Below are positions 1-5,227 of a stretch of 5,227 nucleotides of DNA, in pieces. Origin of the DNA: CAZYYO01 sp964650965 (lineage in GTDB: Bacteria; Bacillota; Clostridia; Lachnospirales; Lachnospiraceae); contig CAZYYO010000122.1 of the NCBI GenBank assembly GCA_964650965.1, forward strand, positions 1 through 5,227, written 5' to 3'. The translations under genes and the position numbers were made by a program. The stretch's first letter is position 1. Each line of letters begins with the position of its first letter. Under the pieces are notes generated by a model. That model did not search any database, was not told the origin of the DNA, and saw only the letters and a list, made by a program, of their open reading frames with translations.

Positions 1-97
1 TGCTTGTTCCAAATAAGATAGCAAATAGACTTACTCCTAAAACATAAGTCTTAAATATTTTTTTACTTTTTGCACTCATTTTTAATTTATTTTTCAT
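1..97 (-). CDS. Small membrane or secreted protein, N-terminus only; probable pilin/VirB2-like T4SS component
   Basis: Only the first 32 codons are inside the window; the gene runs off the left edge. The translation begins MKNKLKMSAKSKKIFKTYVL and continues into a hydrophobic stretch (GVSLFAILFG). A Lys-rich head followed by a hydrophobic core is typical of a signal peptide or a first membrane helix. The ATG at 97-95 is chosen because an AAAAGGAG site at 115-108 sits 10 nt upstream; an in-frame ATG at 79-77 is less well placed. The ribosome site overlaps the VirD4 stop codon, so this is the next gene of the same operon. In related clostridial elements the gene after virD4 is commonly a small secreted or two-helix protein in the VirB2/pilin position, and that role is inferred here from order alone. 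The visible residues cannot confirm a family. Confidence 0.6.
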   Translation of the reverse strand, partial: MKNKLKMSAKSKKIFKTYVLGVSLFAILFGTS

Positions 98-107
98 AAA
101 ATTTATT

Positions 108-115
108 CTCCTTTT
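108..115 (-). promoter_or_regulatory. Ribosome binding site of the gene after virD4
   Basis: AAAAGGAG lies 10 nt before the ATG at 97-95. Its first base is the last base of the VirD4 TGA stop (117-115). It fixes the start of the truncated downstream gene and suggests that ribosomes finishing VirD4 can reinitiate there. Confidence 0.7.
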
Positions 116-1899
116 CATTTATATAATCCTTCAATTTCTTCTGAAGATATAAGTTCATATTCTTCTACTACTTCATATTCTTTGAAATCATAATCTTCTA
201 TATTTTCATCAAATATAATTGAAGCAATAGCATTCTCTGTTCCTCCGTGCAAGTATGGCTTTTGTTTTCCATCAGTTGTATATATTACTTTTGGATGCTT
301 TAAAATATCATATTTAAAATCCATAACAGGTCTTTCTCCTCTTATAAATAATAAAGCATATTTATTATCTAAAATCCTTACTTCATCTGGAGTCATTAAT
401 TCTCTACCACTTATTTGATAATTAGTAGAATAATTCCCACTTCTTCCACTGCTTTTACCATAAGTATTTGTATCTATTGTTTCTTTTCCTAATAGTTCTG
501 AAACATACTTATGAGTAGATTGTTCATTTCCGCCTAAATATAAAAATTCATCACAATTTCCTACAATACTTTCCCATTGTTTCTCAAATAGTGCTTTTAA
601 TTGTGCTAAATTCTGCAAAATAATAGATACTGAAACTTCTCTACTTCTCATAACTGATAAAATTTTATCAAAGTCATCTGGTAAACTAACATTAGCAAAT
701 TCGTCCATTACAAAATGAACGTGTATTGGTAAACTTCCACCATATTTATGATCTGCCAATAAAAATAATTGTTGAAATAATTGCGTATATAAAATACTTA
801 CTAAAAAGTTAAAACTCGTGTCATTATCTGGTATTAATGCAAATAATGCCGTTTTCTTTTCTCCTAGTGATGGTAAATCTAATTCATCAGTAGCTGTAAG
901 CGAAGCCAAACTTTCTAGGTTGAATTTTTCCAATCTTGCTGCAAGTGTTATTTGTATTGATTTAAGAGTTTTAGCACTACCACTATGATAATCTCTATAA
1001 TATTTAACTGCTATGTGTTCTGGATTTTTACTTTCCAGTCTGTTAAATAAAACATCTAGCGGGCTAATATAAGTATCATCATCTTCGTGGACTTCTCCTG
1101 CTCTTAATAGCTCCATAACCATTGGGAAGTTTTGTTCATCTTCTGGCGCTTCATATTTTAAATAAAATATTAATGCTAATAAAAGCATAGAAGCAGCCGT
1201 ATCCCAAAATGGGTCATTTGATGATGAACCTTTTGGAGTTGTTGCTTTAAATAAATTAGTAACTAATTTTTGAACATCATTATCACTTTTTAGATACACA
1301 AACGGATTATAGCAGTAACTTTTTTCCATATTAATTAAATCTAATACTTTTACTTCATATCCCTCTTTTTCAAGAAGATATCCAGTATCTCTAACAATTT
1401 CTCCTTTTGGATCTAATATTACAAAAGAAGTATTTGTTTGCATTATATTTGGTTTGCAATAAAATCTTGTTTTACCAGCACCACTACCACCACATACCAA
1501 AACATTCAAATTTCGCCTATGTTTTTTTCCGTTTAACCCAAGTGATATATTTTGAGTTAATATCTTATTATTAGAAATGGGCTTTTGTTCATACTTTTTA
1601 TTTATGACATTTGCATTACCCCATTTTGCACTTCCGTGTTCTTCTCTCCTACGATAATTTTTCTTTGTTGATATATATATTCCTATTACCATTGCATAAG
1701 CAATAGAAAGAATAAGCATTACTTTTAAACTATTACTACACCAATAAATAGAAAAAGGACTTTCCATTACTTTTGGAAAATCCTTTATTATTTGTAGCAA
1801 ACCACCATTAAATGATGGAGCAATCAAAAGTGAAAGCCATATCGTTGGAATAAAACCTAGTAGATAAACCCATTTCGGAATATTATCTCTTTCTCCCAT
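115..1899 (-). CDS. virD4: VirD4/TraG-type conjugative coupling ATPase (type IV secretion coupling protein)
   Basis: This 594-residue protein is the inner-membrane ATPase that links the relaxase-DNA complex to the type IV secretion channel. Two N-terminal membrane helices are visible (about 11-29 and 58-77) with a short outside loop between them. The cytoplasmic part has a perfect Walker A, GGSGAGKT at 137-144, an FVILDPKGE segment at 159-167, and a Walker B with the usual coupling-protein form HFVMDEFAN at 395-403 (Asp399, Glu400). Length and motif spacing match VirD4 proteins of Tn1549-like elements and PcfC of pCF10. The last 34 residues are acidic (13 Asp/Glu against 2 Lys). The ATG is supported by GAGG at 1910-1907, 7 nt upstream. 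The first 17 bp overlap the preceding small ORF, so translation is probably coupled. The family is certain; the symbol is by family only, and pcfC would be equivalent. Confidence 0.96.
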   Translation of the reverse strand: MGERDNIPKWVYLLGFIPTIWLSLLIAPSFNGGLLQIIKDFPKVMESPFSIYWCSNSLKVMLILSIAYAMVIGIYISTKKNYRRREEHGSAKWGNANVINKKYEQKPISNNKILTQNISLGLNGKKHRRNLNVLVCGGSGAGKTRFYCKPNIMQTNTSFVILDPKGEIVRDTGYLLEKEGYEVKVLDLINMEKSYCYNPFVYLKSDNDVQKLVTNLFKATTPKGSSSNDPFWDTAASMLLLALIFYLKYEAPEDEQNFPMVMELLRAGEVHEDDDTYISPLDVLFNRLESKNPEHIAVKYYRDYHSGSAKTLKSIQITLAARLEKFNLESLASLTATDELDLPSLGEKKTALFALIPDNDTSFNFLVSILYTQLFQQLFLLADHKYGGSLPIHVHFVMDEFANVSLPDDFDKILSVMRSREVSVSIILQNLAQLKALFEKQWESIVGNCDEFLYLGGNEQSTHKYVSELLGKETIDTNTYGKSSGRSGNYSTNYQISGRELMTPDEVRILDNKYALLFIRGERPVMDFKYDILKHPKVIYTTDGKQKPYLHGGTENAIASIIFDENIEDYDFKEYEVVEEYELISSEEIEGLYK

Positions 1900-2089
1900 T
1901 ATCTATCCTCATAGACTTTGTGAGAATTTTTTTTTTACTTGGGGCGTCTATTGCTTTTAAGAGAACTTCATCAACAGGCTCAGTTTCCCTTTGTTCGGTA
2001 ATTAGTTTATTTCTAAATTCATTTAAGGCATTTATTAAGATACCAATTTCATATTTATCTAAAATCAATAATTTAACATCATCTTTCAC
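1883..2089 (-). CDS. Small conserved-looking ICE protein of unknown function (68 aa)
   Basis: I recall similar short proteins sitting just before virD4 in clostridial conjugative elements, with a recognisable core: an aliphatic N-terminal strand, then a helix (ALNEFRNKLITE) and the segment VDEVLLKAIDAP at about 39-50. No enzyme motif is visible; a small adaptor or regulatory role would be a guess. The start is GTG at 2089-2087, supported by a full AGGAGG at 2102-2097 with a 7-nt spacer. The first 50 residues look well constrained. The tail after an A10 run (1936-1927) is basic (KKKILTKSMRIDNGRKR) and overlaps virD4 by 17 bp. Related proteins, as I remember them, stop soon after the AP-x-KK segment, so the written C-terminus may be wrong by one base. 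Coding status is well supported by position and ribosome site; function is unknown. Confidence 0.8.
   Translation of the reverse strand: MKDDVKLLILDKYEIGILINALNEFRNKLITEQRETEPVDEVLLKAIDAPSKKKILTKSMRIDNGRKR
1899..1910 (-). promoter_or_regulatory. Ribosome binding site for virD4, one copy of a repeated 12-mer
   Basis: GAGGATAGATAA precedes and touches the VirD4 ATG (GAGG at 1910-1907, 7-nt spacer). The same 12 bases occur before the ArdC-like gene at 2998-2987. The site lies inside the preceding small ORF, so its use is probably tied to translation of that ORF. Confidence 0.7.
1927..1936 (-). repeat. A10 homopolymer inside the 68-aa gene
   Basis: Ten consecutive T on the plus strand are A10 on the coding strand, falling in the Lys-Lys-Lys codons near the end of the small gene. 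Runs of this length are prone to polymerase slippage and to sequencing or assembly miscounts. The reading frame after it is therefore uncertain. With 9 A the gene would stop at 1911-1909; with 11 A it would stop at 1901-1899, forming TAATG with the virD4 start. Confidence 0.9.
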
Positions 2090-2096
2090 CTAATTT

Positions 2097-2102
2097 CCTC
2101 CT
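2097..2102 (-). promoter_or_regulatory. Strong ribosome binding site selecting a GTG start
   Basis: A consensus AGGAGG sits 7 nt before GTG at 2089-2087 and overlaps the TAG stop of the ArdC-like gene (2103-2101) by two bases. No ATG in this frame is as well spaced, so this site decides the start of the 68-aa protein. Confidence 0.8.
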
Positions 2103-2985
2103 ATCTTTCATATTCCTTGTTCTTTGCCTTTTTTGAAATAGATTCAAAATGTTGGTTCATTCTTGAATTAATATCCTCTAAAGCATTTCTCATTGTGCTT
2201 AATTCATTTCTAATATCTCCGGATGACATACTTTTTAATGAATCTGGTATTGAATCTAAATTAAAAGAAGAAACATCAATTCCATACTTCTTACATAGCA
2301 TATATGAAGTACATTTACATTTAAAGTTATCTAAACTAGCATTTCCACTTTCTTCTATTCCAACTCTTGTAAGTTCACTAGATAATTCTCTAAATATTTC
2401 TTGTGTTTCTCCTCCACGTTTTACATATAAAACATTATCTTGTTTATTCCATTGTGCAACACTATTAGTTCCATCAATATCATCAACAGCTTTTACATTA
2501 ACAGGACAATCTTTTAGTAGTGCAGTTAATTTAATTTTATCATCATAGTTAGTTGTTCTATTATTAGGTTTAAAAGTTGTTTGTGATATATCAAACATTT
2601 TTTTAGCATTATATGATGTCGCTTGAGTCTCATCTGATCTTGTATAAGATTCTCCTGGTTCTAATATAGTAATACTTGTAGCATTTTTCTTTATATATGC
2701 TCCCGCTTCTTTCCAATCTTCAAACTCTTTTAATTGAGTAGCCTTTGGTAATTGAGTAGTTATTAATAAAGCATTACCTACAGAATATTTATCCATTCTT
2801 CCTTGAACATCTAAATAAGTTTTAAATTTTTCTGGATCACTAACTATTTCACTTGCTGTTTTATCAATTAATTCATAAGCATTTTTTCTATCTTCTTGTT
2901 TCTTTTTTATCCAGGCATCTTTATCAAATCTTTTTGTATTTGAATTATTACTTGTACTTGAAATTATTTCATCAAAATCATTCAT
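2101..2985 (-). CDS. ArdC-like protein: ssDNA-binding N-terminal domain, degenerate metallopeptidase-like C-terminus
   Basis: The 294-residue product has an ArdC-type N-terminal domain at about 28-140. The diagnostic stretch is YSVGNALLITTQLPKATQ (67-84), followed by FEDWKEAGAYIKK and the strand SITILEPGE. Family knowledge: ArdC is an antirestriction protein of conjugative plasmids whose N-terminal domain binds single-stranded DNA and whose C-terminal domain is a zinc metallopeptidase. Here the C-terminal part (about 150-235) keeps a similar outline (LYVKRGGE, then FRELSSELTR), but where a peptidase would have HExxH I read SSELT(R) at 202-207: the Glu is present and both His are absent. The rest (236-294) is helical and charged. 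The start ATG is 9 nt after GAGG at 2998-2995. It lies 5 bp from the pcfB stop, within the operon. A role in handling or protecting transferred DNA is likely but inferred; peptidase activity is unlikely. Confidence 0.82.
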   Translation of the reverse strand: MNDFDEIISSTSNNSNTKRFDKDAWIKKKQEDRKNAYELIDKTASEIVSDPEKFKTYLDVQGRMDKYSVGNALLITTQLPKATQLKEFEDWKEAGAYIKKNATSITILEPGESYTRSDETQATSYNAKKMFDISQTTFKPNNRTTNYDDKIKLTALLKDCPVNVKAVDDIDGTNSVAQWNKQDNVLYVKRGGETQEIFRELSSELTRVGIEESGNASLDNFKCKCTSYMLCKKYGIDVSSFNLDSIPDSLKSMSSGDIRNELSTMRNALEDINSRMNQHFESISKKAKNKEYER

Positions 2986-2986
2986 T

Positions 2987-2998
2987 TTATCTATCCTC
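2987..2998 (-). promoter_or_regulatory. Ribosome binding site for the ArdC-like gene, second copy of the 12-mer
   Basis: GAGGATAGATAA here contains the TAG stop of pcfB (2993-2991) and the GAGG used by the ArdC-like gene, 9 nt before its ATG at 2985-2983. It is identical to the element in front of virD4 at 1910-1899. Confidence 0.65.
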
Positions 2999-3761
2999 TT
3001 TCCTTTGATTTTCTTTTTTTACTTTTAGGTTGTTTATGCTTTGTTGTATTATTTTTACTATCTTTATTTTTTGATAGTTCAGACTTATCTAAATTATCTG
3101 TTGCCTTTTGTTTTTGTTCTTCTTTTATTTGTTTAATTTCTTCTCTAACACTTGGTTTTTCTAATTTAGCACCCTGATCTGATTTGTTTTTGTTCTTTGA
3201 GGTAGGCTCTGACAGAGGGCTTTTTTCCATCTTTGCCGTTTGGGGGTTTGATATTTCTTGTTCCTCCTTACTAATAGGTTTTGTTAAAATATCATCGACA
3301 AGTTTTTCTTCAACACTTTTTACTGCAATACCTTTATCTTTGCTATCTTTAGATTTTTGAATTTCACTTTTAATAGTTGCAGTATCTACGGTTGCAAGTT
3401 TAAATCTTTCTACTATACGATTTATTTTACTAGCATCTTCTGCTCTTACCATAATATCAATCATTCCATCTACACTTTTACCTTTACTTTTTAAAGCACA
3501 AAATAGAACTCCATATCTTTTAGCTTCCTGAGTAAATTTCTTTAAATCATCTTCTTTCACAGTAAATACTTTCAATTCTTTCCCCGATTTAAGCATATTT
3601 GTAAGTCTTGTTTTACCCTTAGTTTGAGTTTTATCTTTTAAAATAGTATAAATAAGTGCTGCAATATTTTTAGCACCACTGCCAGATATTTTTGCTGCAA
3701 CTTCTAACCCCTGTAAGCTCATTCTAACAATTGATTCTGCTGCGTCACCTGATGAATTCAT
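2991..3761 (-). CDS. pcfB: PcfB-like conjugation protein (DUF3801)
   Basis: This 256-residue protein matches the PcfB/DUF3801 family found beside relaxase and coupling-protein genes in pCF10-type plasmids and clostridial elements. The conserved core spans about 1-135: a helix with VRMSLQGLEVAAKISGSGAK (12-31), TRLTNMLKSGKELKVFTV (51-68), the EAKRYGVLFC strand (79-88), DIMVRAEDASKINRI (102-116) and the end RFKLATVDTA (119-128). The remainder is low-complexity and strongly basic: 21 of the last 77 residues are Lys. Within it, KPSVREEIKQIKEEQK (202-217) looks like a short conserved helical motif. No signal peptide or enzyme motif is seen, so it is probably a cytoplasmic accessory or DNA-processing factor. 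The ATG at 3761-3759 has GGAAAGGAAG at 3780-3771, 9 nt upstream, and the gene overlaps the relaxase end by 17 bp. The exact role of PcfB is not well defined. Confidence 0.9.
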   Translation of the reverse strand: MNSSGDAAESIVRMSLQGLEVAAKISGSGAKNIAALIYTILKDKTQTKGKTRLTNMLKSGKELKVFTVKEDDLKKFTQEAKRYGVLFCALKSKGKSVDGMIDIMVRAEDASKINRIVERFKLATVDTATIKSEIQKSKDSKDKGIAVKSVEEKLVDDILTKPISKEEQEISNPQTAKMEKSPLSEPTSKNKNKSDQGAKLEKPSVREEIKQIKEEQKQKATDNLDKSELSKNKDSKNNTTKHKQPKSKKRKSKERG

Positions 3762-4079
3762 TTTTGTTCACTTCCTTTCCTTTATTTTTTTCTTCTTGAG
3801 ACAAATTATCTGCTATCTCTTTACTTCTGTCTAAAATATCATCACATAATCCCACCTCCTTTCGTAAAGGTTCAAATACCTTATTTATTTCATCTATTTG
3901 TTTTGATATTTTTAGTTTTTCATATTTATCTTTTGTTTTTTTATGCTTATTCCAAAGAACATATCTTTCTTGAGTTAATTCATTTAATCTTTTTGATTTT
4001 TCTTCTTTGAAACAAAAAAATTGCTCATTAGTTTTTAAATTATTACTAACAAGCAATCTTGCTTCTTCTGATATTTTAT
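3745..4079 (-). CDS. Relaxase, C-terminal part (continues the gene at 4090-5092 across the N gap)
   Basis: These 110 readable residues run from KISEEARLLV to KNEFIR and end at TGA (3747-3745). They form a long charged helical or coiled-coil tail: FKEEKSKRLNELTQER, a Lys-rich linker, then EVGLCDDILDRSKEI and EEKNKGKEVNKNEF. From memory, MOBP relaxases of clostridial elements end in just this way, directly after the KVKGIYGLYLHYCYLL region that lies on the other side of the gap. A naive ORF would begin at GTG 4098-4096 with residues M-K-I and four unknowns, but that GTG lies inside the relaxase reading frame and has no ribosome site. I therefore treat this as the C-terminus of the same protein, which would be about 445-450 residues, the usual family length. 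The last 17 bp overlap pcfB. Confidence 0.85.
3771..3780 (-). promoter_or_regulatory. Ribosome binding site for pcfB inside the relaxase gene
   Basis: GGAAAGGAAG lies within the relaxase C-terminal coding sequence and 9 nt before the pcfB ATG at 3761-3759. It fits the start choice for pcfB and implies translational coupling across the 17-bp overlap. Confidence 0.65.
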
Positions 4080-4089
4080 NNNNNNNNNN
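4080..4089. other. Assembly gap (10 N) inside the relaxase gene
   Basis: Ten N bases separate two coding segments of one protein. The upstream frame leaves one base (A at 4090) and the downstream frame supplies two (AT at 4079-4078), so any true gap length that is a multiple of three restores one open frame. Ten does not, so the number looks like a placeholder. The true length cannot be read from the window. Confidence 0.97.
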
Positions 4090-5092
4090 TATCTTCACGA
4101 ACTTGTGGAGATATTCTCTGTTTCGGGAATTTAACTGGAAATACTTTTAATAAATAACAATAGTGTAAATATAATCCATATATTCCTTTGACTTTAGGCT
4201 TAGTATAATTAGATTTATTAATTTCATATTTTATATTTCCGAACACTTCTATAAAAGGAATTCTAGGTGCTGATGTTGTTTCTATTCTTTCGTTAAGTCT
4301 TTCTATTGTATAATCATCTCCAAAACACCTTTCAATTCTAATATTCTTTTTATAACCTTTTCTTCTTATACTTATTCTGTTATATCTAATCATAACTTCA
4401 TAATCCATTAACTTCATTAAACTACAAAAATCTTTATAATCATATGCTTGTTCAATTGCTCTATCTAAATCTTCTTTTGCTTTTGTATAATAGTTGTTCT
4501 TTTCAAAATTTCCTCTTTGATAATTTGCATAGTTTATTTTACTTTTTTTGCAAGATTTTTCTTTCAAATGTGATAGTCCATATTCTTCACATATTAAATC
4601 AGATAACTTGCGAAGTTCTGCATAAGTTTCTCTTTTGTCATAATATCTTTTTCCATCGACAAAAGATACTGAATTAATTACAAAATGATTATGATAATGT
4701 TTAGTATTTAAATGAGTTGATACAACAACTTCAAATCTATCTGACCACATTTCTTCTGCAAGTCTAATACCTATTTTATGTGCTAATTCTGGAGTAACTT
4801 CTCCCTCTTTAAAAGATTGAAATGCGTGAAATCCTAATATGCCACCAGTCTTGTTAAATGTTTGCTTTGTTATTATCATTTCTTCTTCTGCAGTATCTAC
4901 TTCGCAATTTATGCCAGTAACATATAATTGCTTTTCAGTTTTATAATCTGCTTCAACATAATCAATAACATTATGAAGATTGCAATATGGTTCTTTGGTA
5001 TATTCATTATTTATTGTTTTTTCTACGTTAGTTGTATATTTTAAAACATTATCCAATCTCTTATCAATCTTCCAAATACCAGTTGTTGCCAT
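4090..5092 (-). CDS. MOBP-type relaxase / mobilization nuclease, N-terminal catalytic part
   Basis: The first 334 residues of the DNA-nicking protein of conjugation. It would cut one strand at oriT, stay bound to the 5' end through a tyrosine and be carried into the recipient. Motifs in order: VLKYTTNVEKT with candidate catalytic Tyr19; GILGFHAFQSFKEGEVTPE at 84-102; the metal-binding triad region STHLNTKHYHNHFVINSV at 125-142 with His127, His132, His134 and His136; then DGKRYYDKRETYAELRKLSD, another relaxase-typical block. KPKVKGIYGLYLHYCYLL (298-315) marks the start of the C-terminal region, and the reading is then cut by the N gap. The start is ATG at 5092-5090 with AAGGAG at 5104-5099 and a 6-nt spacer; a GTG one codon upstream is too close to that site. 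Family assignment is firm; the MOBP subgroup is from motif pattern. Confidence 0.95.
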
Positions 5093-5098
5093 CACAAA

Positions 5099-5104
5099 CT
5101 CCTT
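5099..5104 (-). promoter_or_regulatory. Ribosome binding site that decides the relaxase start
   Basis: AAGGAG (in the context AGAAAGGAG) lies 6 nt from ATG 5092-5090 but only 3 nt from GTG 5095-5093. This favours the ATG and a protein beginning MATTGIW. Confidence 0.75.
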
Positions 5105-5106
5105 TC

Positions 5107-5226
5107 TTAATTAAATGTGCTTTGACCTCTTCCTCTTGTCCACGCTTCTCCATATCCATTTGTACATTCTACTGCTACCCAATATAAATATGGGTAATTA
5201 TAATTTGTATAATTTGTATGTGATGC
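5107..5226 (-). CDS. Unrecognised protein, C-terminal 39 codons only
   Basis: An open frame enters from the right edge and ends at TAA (5109-5107), just before the relaxase ribosome site. The last residues are NYPYLYWVAVECTNGYGEAW followed by TRGRGQSTFN. The composition is unlike the Lys/Glu-rich neighbours: eight aromatic Tyr/Trp residues in the 29 from 2 to 30, many Gly, one Cys, and a TNYTNYNY repeat at the visible start. This suggests a compact beta-type or extracellular domain, but I do not recognise a family. Support for coding is the close fit of its stop to the relaxase start (14 nt between stop and ATG) and the absence of stops over 117 bases of AT-rich DNA. It could still be a chance frame over a leader or oriT region. 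The start and most of the protein lie outside the window. Confidence 0.5.
   Translation of the reverse strand, partial: ASHTNYTNYNYPYLYWVAVECTNGYGEAWTRGRGQSTFN
5176..5196. repeat. Short inverted repeat upstream of the relaxase
   Basis: TACCCA (5176-5181) and TGGGTA (5191-5196) are perfect 6-bp inverted arms around a 9-base AT-only loop. It lies about 80 bp before the relaxase start, within the partial upstream frame. Short inverted repeats near relaxase genes can belong to oriT, but arms this short also arise by chance. Confidence 0.4.
5200..5217. repeat. Two tandem copies of a 9-bp unit
   Basis: ATAATTTGT occurs twice in direct succession (5200-5208 and 5209-5217). On the coding strand it reads ACAAATTAT twice, giving Thr-Asn-Tyr twice in the partial upstream protein. 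The unit keeps the reading frame. Confidence 0.7.
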
Positions 5227-5227
5227 A

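Noticed and set aside
1927..1936. T-run as a rho-independent terminator
   Set aside because: On the transcribed strand it is an A-run, there is no stable GC hairpin before a T-run in either direction, and it lies inside an operon.
1883..2089. Antirestriction, toxin-antitoxin or regulator role for the 68-aa protein
   Set aside because: No helix-turn-helix, toxin or antirestriction motif is visible; position in a transfer operon alone does not support such a call.
2117..2548. 143-codon plus-strand ORF
   Set aside because: It lies wholly antisense to the ArdC-like gene, has no convincing ribosome site, and its Phe/Leu/Ser-rich translation is what the complement of an AT-rich, Lys/Glu-rich gene gives.
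4090..4098. GTG start for a separate 117-aa protein beginning upstream of the N gap
   Set aside because: The GTG is inside relaxase codons, has no ribosome site and is joined to the rest only through placeholder Ns in a frame that depends on the gap being exactly 10 bases.
4444..4677. 77-codon plus-strand ORF
   Set aside because: It is antisense to the relaxase; the Leu/Phe/His-rich product mirrors Lys/Asn/Glu codons on the other strand and has no ribosome site.
5090..5095. GTG at 5095-5093 as the relaxase start
   Set aside because: It is only 3 nt from the AAGGAG site; the adjacent ATG at 5092 has a normal 6-nt spacer.
5200..5217. Tandem 9-bp repeat as iterons or the start of a CRISPR array
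   Set aside because: There are only two directly abutting copies with no spacers, and they keep a coding frame (Thr-Asn-Tyr twice).

Overview
The window is a compact block of conjugation genes. Every gene I can support lies on the minus strand, so transcription runs from high to low coordinates. The DNA is very AT-rich (roughly 30% G+C by eye), with purine-rich Shine-Dalgarno sites (AGGAGG, AAAGGAG, GAGG) and TGA used as a stop. Together with the protein families, this points to a low-GC Bacillota host (Clostridia-like, probably a gut lineage) carrying an integrative and conjugative element or conjugative plasmid of the Tn1549 / clostridial CTn type. I cannot name the species, and no integrase, attachment site or resistance gene is in view.

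Layout in order of transcription: (1) 5226-5107, the last 39 codons of an unrecognised protein; (2) 5092-3745, a MOBP-type relaxase interrupted by a 10-N assembly gap at 4080-4089; (3) 3761-2991, a PcfB-like DUF3801 protein; (4) 2985-2101, a protein with an ArdC-like N-terminal domain and a degenerate metallopeptidase-like C-terminus; (5) 2089-1883, a small conserved-looking element protein with a GTG start and an A10 run; (6) 1899-115, a VirD4-type coupling ATPase; (7) 97-1, the start of a small protein with a signal-peptide-like N-terminus, in the place where these elements usually carry a pilin/VirB2-like T4SS gene.

The genes fit one transfer operon. Gaps are zero to a few bases, two junctions overlap by exactly 17 bp, and most ribosome sites lie inside or against the preceding gene. 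The relaxase would nick and carry the DNA strand. PcfB and the VirD4 ATPase would form the coupling machinery that delivers the relaxase-DNA complex. The ArdC-like protein may bind or protect incoming single-stranded DNA. The window ends as the channel (T4SS) genes begin. No promoter, terminator, RNA gene or CRISPR array is visible, and no stretch over 300 bases lacks a gene.

The main correction to a naive ORF reading is that the two ORFs flanking the N gap are one relaxase gene. The frames disagree only because the placeholder gap is not a multiple of three. The parts most worth a second look are the unidentified C-terminus upstream of the relaxase, the apparent loss of zinc ligands in the ArdC-like protein, the A10 tract that decides how the small ORF ends, and the opposite charges of the PcfB and VirD4 tails. 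I see no wholly new system here.
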